Positions 1 to 4,830 of a stretch of DNA of 7,997 nt are shown piece by piece. The stretch is from Candidatus Brevibacterium intestinigallinarum (lineage in GTDB: Bacteria > Actinomycetota > Actinomycetes > Actinomycetales > Brevibacteriaceae). Each line of letters begins with the position of its first letter. The first letter of the stretch is position 1. Under the pieces are notes generated by a model, which ran no database searches, had not been told where the DNA came from, and worked only from the letters and a program-made list of their open reading frames with translations. Made by a program: the position numbers and the translations under genes. Location: the NCBI GenBank assembly GCA_019117325.1, contig DWZY01000289.1, positions 1 through 7,997 on the forward strand, in the 5' to 3' direction.

Positions 1-131
1 CGATCAACGGCCGCCTCGAGCATTTGAGGGGCACGGCCCTGGGGTTCCGGAATCTGGGCCACTACCTCCTCCGGGCACTGCTGGACACCGGAGGATTCAG
101 ACCACTTCTACACTCTCATTTGCGATGAGCC
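1..131 (+). mobile_element. Right end of an ISL3-type insertion sequence
   Basis: This is the terminal part of an insertion sequence whose left portion lies outside the window. It holds the transposase C-terminus and, overlapping its stop codon, a terminal inverted repeat that read inward begins GGCTCATCGCAAATGAGAG (the complement of 113-131). Ends starting GGCTC and a transposase stop inside the repeat are typical of ISL3-family elements, which as a family duplicate 8 bp of target. The following 8 bases, 132-139 (ctgttaaa), are A/T-rich and would be one copy of that duplication; the other copy is off-window. The exact boundary could be one base later, because there is a run of three C. The element has inserted into a serine recombinase gene. 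Confidence 0.75.
3..128 (+). CDS. ISL3-family transposase, C-terminal fragment (5' end outside window)
   Basis: This is the last 41 codons of a DDE transposase that catalyses cut-and-paste movement of the insertion sequence. The readable residues include NGRLEHLRGTALGFRN, then GHYLLRALLDTGGFRP and a short tail ending HSHLR before TGA at 126-128. The pattern N-G-R-L-E-x-L-R-G-x-A-L-G-F-R-N followed by LLxTGGFRP is the usual end of actinobacterial ISL3 transposases, placed after the last catalytic glutamate. No catalytic residue can be checked because the DDE core is outside the window. The stop codon lies inside the IS terminal repeat, so the gene runs to the very end of the element. The fragment is limited by the window edge; I see no frameshift in the visible part. 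Confidence 0.82.
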   Translation: MNGRLEHLRGTALGFRNLGHYLLRALLDTGGFRPLLHSHLR

Positions 132-572
132 CTGTTAAAGCAGGAGCAAGATCGCATCGCGGATCAGATCGGAGACATTCAGCACCGAATCGAAGCGCAC
201 CACGATGAGTATGCGTCAGCGAGAGCAAACCTCGATGACTCGCTCGGGCTACTTGCCAACATCGTCAGCGTGTACGAGCGTGCTGATGACGCAAACCGGC
301 GACTGTGCAATCAGGCGTTCTTCCACAGGATCTTTATCGAGGAAGACGGGGATGTCCGCGTCGAGTACGAGCGCCCCTTCGGTTCACTCTGCGATACCGA
401 GGAGCAGATGAACGCTCCGAACTGGGCCGCTGAAGCGAAGAAGAAGGGAGAGGCTCAAACCGGACAAAGAGTGGTTACTCTTGTCGAGGGTTTGAACCTC
501 TCCCATTTGGGGTGGCTAACGGGACTTGAACCCGCGGCCCCCGCGACCACAACGCGGTGCTCTACCAACTGA
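132..572 (+). pseudogene. Large serine recombinase, C-terminal remnant truncated by the IS
   Basis: The frame continues directly from the IS end and gives about 146 residues without a start codon of its own. The first 50 residues are a charged coiled-coil-like stretch (LLKQEQDRIADQIGDIQ onward). Next comes a segment with LLANIVSVYERADDANRR, LCNQAFFHRIFI and VEYERPFGSL. The pattern NQAFFxRxxI...D...VxxEyxxPF is the characteristic distal part of actinobacterial large serine recombinases (resolvase/recombinase/zinc-ribbon families) that integrate phages and mobile islands. The catalytic N-terminal resolvase domain and recombinase domain are missing, replaced by the insertion sequence, so the gene is presumably dead unless the other half survives off-window. 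The last 20 or so codons read antisense through the neighbouring tRNA-His and the stop at 570-572 lies inside it. An intact ATG at 270 is internal and not a credible start. Identification rests on recognising the family pattern by eye. Confidence 0.8.
446..504 (-). terminator. Long near-perfect hairpin just past tRNA-His
   Basis: Outer arms 446-461 and 489-504 pair over 16 bp with one mismatch. Inside them 463-472 pairs with 477-485 (one bulged A) around a GGTT loop at 473-476. On the minus strand it begins four bases beyond the tRNA-His CCA end and is followed by a T-rich run, TTCTTCTTC. It is therefore well placed to stop tRNA-His transcription. It also lies inside the recombinase remnant frame, and could instead be an attachment-site or integration-related structure. 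Confidence 0.6.
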
Positions 573-584
573 GCTATAGCCACC
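508..584 (-). tRNA. tRNA-His (anticodon GTG), CCA encoded
   Basis: Read on the minus strand, the gene folds as a full cloverleaf. The acceptor stem is GTGGCTA (583-577) with TAGCCAC (518-512), and there is a D arm with AGTTGGTA. The anticodon arm is CCGCG/CGCGG around TTGTGGT, so the anticodon is GTG (His). The T loop is TTCAAGT. The extra G at -1 (584) facing C73 (511) is the histidine-specific identity pair and confirms the assignment. CCA follows directly at 510-508, unlike the tRNA-Lys in this window, which lacks it. The left side next to the 3' end is mobile-element debris, the usual position for islands integrated at tRNA genes. Confidence 0.97.
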
Positions 585-614
585 ATCGTCGCCCGCGTGC
601 AGGCAACGAGGAAT

Positions 615-643
615 AGTCTAGACCCTTCCTCATCCGTTCGCCA
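615..643 (-). promoter_or_regulatory. Candidate promoter of tRNA-His
   Basis: On the minus strand TAGACT (620-615) is a fair -10 box, 31 bases upstream of the tRNA 5' end. Seventeen bases further upstream is TGGCGA (643-638), only a weak -35 match. The distance suits a short tRNA leader. No better pair is visible nearby. Confidence 0.35.
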
Positions 644-751
644 CTCGGCGGACCATGCACCGCATCACACCTCGGATCACGGTGACCGCACAACCTGGTA
701 ACTATTCGGACTCAGTGCTCCCGCAGGGCTTTCGCCGCCGGAACCCCGTCC

Positions 752-757
752 TAGACT
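752..757 (+). promoter_or_regulatory. Candidate -10 box for the 861 gene
   Basis: TAGACT at 752-757 is followed by GGGT and sits about 100 bases before the ATG at 861. No convincing -35 box lies 16-18 bases upstream, so this is only a suggestion. The rest of 585-860 holds no gene I can support; short open frames there have no ribosome site or recognisable product. Confidence 0.25.
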
Positions 758-860
758 GGGTCCCGCTGGTCGCCGGGCAGCCCTGTGCCGGCCCGGCCAT
801 CCCGCGCCTCACCCGCGGGGTCCACCCTCATCTCACCGGAGTCAGAAGGTCCCGACATTC

Positions 861-2585
861 ATGCAGCACGCGAGCATCACCGTGGCGCCAGATCGCAGCG
901 CACAGGTGACAGCCTCCGGCCTGACCTCGGATCATCCTGATCTGGGGGCGGCGCTGGCGCAGCTGACGAGGACCGCCCGGGACTCCGGCACTCCCATCAA
1001 GGTCGCGATCGCAGACGACACGTCCCTGCGCGCCCTAACGATCTCTGCCACCGGCGCGATCCAGCCCGCCGAGTCTCCGCTATCCGATTCTCCGGTGTCC
1101 GGGCCCGCACTGACTGAGCCCACCGCAGCACCGGGACGGGACCTGCAGACCGCGGCCGTCGGAGTCGCACCGGACCAGTCCGCCACCGTGGGCGGGACCA
1201 CCTCCGCACCGTTCGACCTCTCGCCGGCACTCGACGCGGCCTCGGCCTCGTATCCGGTGGGCACGCCCTTCTCCGGACCCGTCACCACCGTCGCCCCCGC
1301 CGGCGACACGGCGCGGGTATCCGACCCGCGGACCCCAGGGCCGCACCGCACCGGATGGTCGCGGACGACCTCGGCAACCGCCCGAGGCCGGGACCGGTCC
1401 TCAGCACACTCACCCGCGCGCACGAAGCGGTCGAGCACCCGGCTGACCGTGCCCAGCATCGTCCTCATCGCACTCATGATGCTGGCCGGTGTCCTCTTCT
1501 TCCTGCCTTCCTACATCGGCAGCCCCACGCCGGAGACCTCCGCGCCCACCGCGCAGACGCAGGCGCCCACACGGTCACCGCTCACGCTCGCCACCTCCAC
1601 GACACCAGTGCCCGGCTTCGCAACGGCAGCCGCCTGGGAGACCGCGGTGCCGGAGAACGCCTCCGTGACCGCGACCTCGCGCGGGGTGCTGGTCGTCGAC
1701 GGCGACGAGCTGTCGATCCTCGACACGAAGTCCGGCGACGTCCGGTTCTCCGACTCCTCGAACGAGCCCATCACCTTCGCCGCGGACACGGAGGTCGACG
1801 GCCGTGGGGCACTCGTGTGGCAGCACGGCACGACCGTGCAGGCGCTCTTCGACGGCGCATCGGAGCCCGTCGAGTACGACCTGCCCGAGACCGCCGGGCT
1901 CTCCTCCGCCGGCACCGCGATCCTCATCCGTGACGGCAACGCGCTCAGCACGCTGGGTGCGGAGGGACTCGAGCGCATCCCCACGCCGCCGCCCGGCTCC
2001 ACCCCCATGGCGCTGGACGGCGAAGACCTCGTCAGCGCACCCTTCGACGGACCCGTCATCCACACGAACATCACCACCGGTGAGCAGTCCGAGGTCGAGC
2101 TGGAGAGCCCCGGCGACGGCCTGGAGATCAAGGATTGGAAGTCCGCGGGGCACGGCCTGGCGATCAGCGTGTGGGGCGACCCCAGCGCCACGACCAGCAG
2201 CGGCCACCGCCTCCAGCTGGTGGTCCACAGCCTGGACGACGGCTCGGTCACCTCGATCAACGAGGTCTCCAGCGCAGATGTGGGCGAGGCGAGCTGGGTC
2301 CGCGGCCAGGGCTTCCAGCTCGCGCAGATCGGCCCGTACCTCTACAGCATGGAGACCGGCCTCCTCGTCCTGGACGGCGCTGAGTCCGGCATGCAGCTGG
2401 GCGAACCGCGCGGCGATCTGGTGCCGGGCACCCTGCGGGGCGAGCCCGTCATCGCGGCGGACACCCTCACCGATGCGCCCACGGCGTTCTCGACCTCGGC
2501 GGACCTGCTGGCGGTCACCGATGACGGCCGCATGGCGATCACACGGTCCAGCGCTGATGAGATCACCGCGCACCTCTCGGAGTGA
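861..2585 (+). CDS. Single-pass membrane protein with propeller-like extracellular domain, unknown function
   Basis: The 574-residue protein is not one I recognise. Residues 1-70 look like a small alpha/beta domain (helix around DLGAALAQLTRTARDSG, strands KVAIAD and ALTISATG). Residues 70-195 are a Ser/Thr/Pro/Ala-rich linker that becomes basic at its end (ARTKRSSTR). One hydrophobic helix, about 198-218 (VPSIVLIALMMLAGVLFF), follows. The basic flank predicts an inside N-terminus and an outside C-terminus. Residues 220-255 are a Thr/Pro stalk. Residues 260-574 consist of short strand-turn units such as GVLVVDGDELSILDTKSGDV, recalling PQQ/WD-type beta-propellers. No enzyme motif or lipobox is seen. 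The ATG at 861 has AGAAGG (844-849) 11 bases upstream. The following gene also encodes an envelope protein; a separate candidate promoter lies between them. A role in sensing or binding outside the cell is inference. Strong GC3 codon bias and length support a real gene over the antisense frames. Confidence 0.85.
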   Translation: MQHASITVAPDRSAQVTASGLTSDHPDLGAALAQLTRTARDSGTPIKVAIADDTSLRALTISATGAIQPAESPLSDSPVSGPALTEPTAAPGRDLQTAAVGVAPDQSATVGGTTSAPFDLSPALDAASASYPVGTPFSGPVTTVAPAGDTARVSDPRTPGPHRTGWSRTTSATARGRDRSSAHSPARTKRSSTRLTVPSIVLIALMMLAGVLFFLPSYIGSPTPETSAPTAQTQAPTRSPLTLATSTTPVPGFATAAAWETAVPENASVTATSRGVLVVDGDELSILDTKSGDVRFSDSSNEPITFAADTEVDGRGALVWQHGTTVQALFDGASEPVEYDLPETAGLSSAGTAILIRDGNALSTLGAEGLERIPTPPPGSTPMALDGEDLVSAPFDGPVIHTNITTGEQSEVELESPGDGLEIKDWKSAGHGLAISVWGDPSATTSSGHRLQLVVHSLDDGSVTSINEVSSADVGEASWVRGQGFQLAQIGPYLYSMETGLLVLDGAESGMQLGEPRGDLVPGTLRGEPVIAADTLTDAPTAFSTSADLLAVTDDGRMAITRSSADEITAHLSE

Positions 2586-2670
2586 GACTGGGCCTCACCG
2601 CCCGCCGTCCTGCACCCCGGATTTGTACATATTGACCACGGAGTGATCGCGCGCACGGCTCCCGCCTGCG

Positions 2671-2676
2671 TACGAT
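2671..2676 (+). promoter_or_regulatory. Candidate -10 box for the 2718 gene
   Basis: TACGAT at 2671-2676, in the context GCGTACGATGGGACG, would start a transcript near 2683, about 35 bases before the TTG at 2718. No good -35 box is found at the right spacing; a TTGACC at 2632-2637 is too far away. If this is the promoter, the upstream ATG at 2643 cannot be the start of the gene. Confidence 0.3.
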
Positions 2677-2717
2677 GGGACGACTGCCCGGCTCCCCCGC
2701 CACAGAAAGCTCGCCTG

Positions 2718-3512
2718 TTGCCCACACCTCAGCACGCTCGCCCGGTCGCGTCCGCAGCCGTCGCGCTCGCGCTCCTCGCCGCACCAATGGCTGTGGGCAT
2801 CCCTGCGATCGCGCTGACGGGTGAGGTTCCGGCACAGGACTCTTCGACCGCGCAGACAGAGCCGCAGCTCTCGCCCACGCATGACGCTGATCCGCAGCGC
2901 ACGCCAGAGTCGACGCCTGAGGAGACGGACGAGCCCACCCCGTCGGAGACGGTGGACCCCACGGACGAGCCGACCGAGGAACCGACAGACGATCCCAGCG
3001 CCTCGCCCACGCCCACGAAGGATCCCGGCGACGACGACGGCGGTCAGGACAACGACGACCGTGATGACGGCGATCGCGACCAGGGAGGCCGTGACGAGGG
3101 AGACCGCGACGGCGGCATCCCGGACAACGGACGCGGACAGGACGAGGACCGGTCGGACCGCGGCGGCGACCGCCGCGGACGCATCGTCGACCCGTCGACC
3201 GGCAACGGTCGCGAGGGCGGACGCTCGTCCGGCCCCGGAGCGGGGTCGGACTGGGTGCCGCAGTCACAGGGCCGGCCCGACTATTCCGACCCCGTGCCGC
3301 AGCCGCCGGGCGTCGAGGGCGACTCGGCGATCACCCCGGACGGAGCCGTCCCCACCGCCGACCCCACAGACGGGGTCGAGCAGGAGGACGTGCTGGCGAA
3401 CGAGTCCGGTGAGGCCTCGGGCGGGTTCCCCTGGCCCGTCATCGCGCTCGTGGGCGTGGGCGCTGCAGCGATCGGGTTCGTCCTCTTCATGGCGCGACGC
3501 ACGCGTCCCTGA
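2718..3512 (+). CDS. Secreted acidic low-complexity protein with C-terminal membrane anchor
   Basis: From the TTG at 2718 the product is 264 residues. It starts with a signal peptide: short basic N-region, hydrophobic core about 11-32, and an AIA cleavage candidate at 30-32. Residues 40-100 are Thr/Pro/Glu/Asp-rich (DEPTPSETVDPTDEPTEE). Residues 101-155 are Asp/Gly/Arg-rich with repeated D-R-D-x-G units. Residues 155-225 are a Gly/Pro linker. Residues 237-258 form a hydrophobic helix followed by ARRTRP. This is the layout of a wall-spanning stalk with a C-terminal anchor. A sortase signal would be LPxTG or LAxTG; here the corresponding place reads LANESG, without the threonine, so covalent anchoring is doubtful and membrane anchoring more likely. 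I chose TTG over the ATG at 2643 because AGAAAG (2704-2709) is 8 bases upstream and the signal peptide then starts normally. An in-frame longer version adds 25 odd residues. Function unknown; the acidic tract might bind cations. Confidence 0.8.
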   Translation: MPTPQHARPVASAAVALALLAAPMAVGIPAIALTGEVPAQDSSTAQTEPQLSPTHDADPQRTPESTPEETDEPTPSETVDPTDEPTEEPTDDPSASPTPTKDPGDDDGGQDNDDRDDGDRDQGGRDEGDRDGGIPDNGRGQDEDRSDRGGDRRGRIVDPSTGNGREGGRSSGPGAGSDWVPQSQGRPDYSDPVPQPPGVEGDSAITPDGAVPTADPTDGVEQEDVLANESGEASGGFPWPVIALVGVGAAAIGFVLFMARRTRP

Positions 3513-3601
3513 ACGCCGACGTACCGGTTTCTGACCGGGCAGTGGCCTGACTCTGAGCGGATCCGCATCCGCGCGAGTGTCCTGCCGGACCGTGCGTCCC
3601 G

Positions 3602-3607
3602 TACCGT
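3602..3607 (+). promoter_or_regulatory. Candidate -10 box for the 3686 / pncA unit
   Basis: TACCGT at 3602-3607, in CCCGTACCGTGAGG, lies 79 bases before the ATG at 3686. It resembles in context the TACGAT before the 2718 gene. The -35 region is unconvincing. The 173-base gap after the preceding stop codon implies that this unit has its own promoter. Confidence 0.25.
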
Positions 3608-3685
3608 GAGGGGCAGGGCCCGCACCGGGTCCCTCATCGCTCACGCGTCGCATGCGCGTCGCCCGACCCACCAGGGAGACCACCG

Positions 3686-4042
3686 ATGGCAGCACCCCAG
3701 GGCACGTTCGTCTACGGGACCGACACCGCGAAGCCCCTCGCCCTGTCCTTCCCCGCCCACGAGGCCAAGGCTCTCGAGCAGGTCCTGTTCGAGGAGTTCG
3801 ACGCGGGCCGCGGCGTCCGCGTGACCTTCCACGTCATCATCGGGAAGGCCTCGGGCTACCGGACCTTCTACCTGACCGCCGCCACTCCCCTGCACTTCGC
3901 GTACGTGGGCCAGGACGCGGCGACCGCCGAGGCCGACCCTGAGCTCGTCGCTCGCTTCCGCGCGGCGATCACGGACCGCCGGGCCCTGCACTTCCCCGTC
4001 GAGCGGATGCCGGAGGAGACCACCGCCGAGGCCGCAGAATGA
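3686..4042 (+). CDS. Conserved-looking 118-aa protein of unknown function, coupled to pncA
   Basis: I do not recognise this protein. It is soluble, with no signal peptide or membrane segment. The order is a beta strand near GTFVYGTD, a helix HEAKALEQVLFEEFD (about 25-40), two strands RVTFHVIIG and YRTFYLTAA (about 45-67), then HFAYVGQDAATAEADPELVARFRAAI and an acidic, probably flexible tail. No Cys cluster, Walker motif or helix-turn-helix is visible. The ATG has GGGAG (3674-3678) 7 bases upstream, a strong ribosome site. Its stop overlaps the start of the nicotinamidase gene in ATGA (4039-4042), so the two are almost certainly co-transcribed and translationally coupled. This suggests, but does not show, a role connected with nicotinamidase or NAD salvage, for example as a partner or regulator. 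Confidence 0.85.
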   Translation: MAAPQGTFVYGTDTAKPLALSFPAHEAKALEQVLFEEFDAGRGVRVTFHVIIGKASGYRTFYLTAATPLHFAYVGQDAATAEADPELVARFRAAITDRRALHFPVERMPEETTAEAAE

Positions 4043-4608
4043 CCGCCCGCAGCGCTCTCCTCATCGTCGACGTCCAGAACGACTTCACCGAGGGCGGTGC
4101 GCTGGGCGTCGACGGCGGTGCGGCCGTGGCCCGCGGCGTCTCCGACCTGCTGGCGGAGCACTCGGACCGGTACGACCTCGTCATCGCCTCGCGCGACTGG
4201 CACGATCCGGACAGCGACAACGACGGCCACTTCGCGAGCGGAGACCCGGACTTCGTGACGAACTGGCCCGTCCACTGCGTGGCGGACACGGACGGGGCGG
4301 CCTACCACCCCGCGCTCACGACCTCCGCGATCACGCACCACGTGAAGAAGGGGCAGGGCGCTCACGGCTACTCCGCCTTCGAGGGCATCACCGATGCCGG
4401 TGAGCGCCTGGCGGACCTGCTGGACGGTGTCGATCAGCTCGACATCGCGGGCATCGCCACCGATCACTGCGTCCGCGCATCCGGGCTGGATGCCGTGGGC
4501 GTCGTGCCGCAGGTGCGCATCCTGGGCGAGCTCGTCGCGGGCGTGGGAGACGAGTCCTCGCGTGCCGCGCTGCAGGAGCTGGCCGCGCGGGGCGCGGTCA
4601 TCGTCTGA
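4039..4608 (+). CDS. pncA: Nicotinamidase / pyrazinamidase
   Basis: This cytoplasmic enzyme hydrolyses nicotinamide to nicotinate and ammonia, feeding the Preiss-Handler route of NAD recycling; homologues also activate pyrazinamide. At 189 residues it matches the usual size of the family (M. tuberculosis PncA has 186). The isochorismatase-like hydrolase fold is marked by LLIVDVQNDF (7-16), with Asp11 as catalytic acid, Lys104 in VKKG, and the nucleophile Cys144 in IATDHCV (139-145). The metal site is Asp53 and His55 (SRDWH), His64 (DGHF) and His79 (WPVHC). YSAFEG (111-116) is also conserved. All key residues are present, so it should be active. The ATG at 4039 overlaps the preceding gene's stop by four bases and has no strong ribosome site of its own, which fits translational coupling. 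A hairpin follows 41 bases after the stop. Confidence 0.96.
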   Translation: MTARSALLIVDVQNDFTEGGALGVDGGAAVARGVSDLLAEHSDRYDLVIASRDWHDPDSDNDGHFASGDPDFVTNWPVHCVADTDGAAYHPALTTSAITHHVKKGQGAHGYSAFEGITDAGERLADLLDGVDQLDIAGIATDHCVRASGLDAVGVVPQVRILGELVAGVGDESSRAALQELAARGAVIV

Positions 4609-4648
4609 CCGGTCCCGCACGGCACGGACCCGCAAGAGGCATCGAGCC

Positions 4649-4680
4649 CGGAGGGCGACCTCGGACGAGGTCGCCCTCCG
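4649..4680. terminator. Bidirectional hairpin between convergent genes
   Basis: A perfect 14-bp stem, 4649-4662 with 4667-4680, closes on a GGAC loop. It sits between the end of pncA (4608) and the end of the minus-strand symporter operon (4693). Neither side has a U-tract, as is common for actinobacterial hairpin terminators. Symmetry allows action in both directions. Confidence 0.8.
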
Positions 4681-4692
4681 AGTGCGTCGCCC

Positions 4693-4830
4693 TCAGACGA
4701 GGTCGATGCCCGAGTCTCGGGCGTCCTTCCACTCCGTGTAGAAGGCGCGGCCGATGACGAGCATGACCACGGCCACGAGGACCGGCCACATGAGGGTGTA
4801 GGCGGTGAGTGCGAGTGTCGTGATGGTCAT
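4693..4830 (-). CDS. 45-aa one-helix transporter small subunit
   Basis: The product is 45 residues: a short N-terminus MTITTL, one hydrophobic helix about 7-27 (including YTLMWPVLVAVVMLVIG), then a charged amphipathic tail RAFYTEWKDARDSGIDLV. This layout, with a Pro in the helix and an F-x-x-E-W/R tail, matches the tiny proteins encoded beside sodium:solute symporters, annotated as putative transporter small subunits and comparable in layout to MetS of the NSS methionine importer. Its ATG overlaps the symporter stop by four bases (4827-4830). AGGAGGAG (complement of 4836-4843), embedded in the last symporter codons, is an excellent ribosome site 5 bases upstream of the ATG. Tight coupling implies a fixed partnership with the symporter. 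The role (stability, assembly or activity of the large subunit) is inferred from the analogy. The gene is short enough to be missed by automated calling. Confidence 0.88.
   Translation of the reverse strand: MTITTLALTAYTLMWPVLVAVVMLVIGRAFYTEWKDARDSGIDLV

Noticed and set aside
205..411. Short plus-strand frame starting at ATG 205
   Set aside because: It is out of frame with the recombinase remnant, and its Ser/Thr/Arg-rich product resembles nothing; the other frame carries the recognisable NQAFFHRIFI pattern.
1511..2573. Long minus-strand open frames opposite the 574-aa protein gene, and the plus-strand frame at 1804-2646
   Set aside because: Their products are low-complexity Ser/Arg/Ala/Gly strings. 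The 861-2585 frame has a ribosome site, a proper membrane helix and balanced composition.
2729..3180. Repeated GAC/GAG codons as a CRISPR-like or minisatellite array
   Set aside because: The repetition is at the amino-acid level (D/E/P/T and D/R/G) with irregular units and no constant repeat or spacer length.
2563..3267. Minus-strand frame opposite the acidic surface protein
   Set aside because: It is an Arg-rich shadow of the Asp/Thr/Pro repeats, and the plus strand has a signal peptide and anchor.
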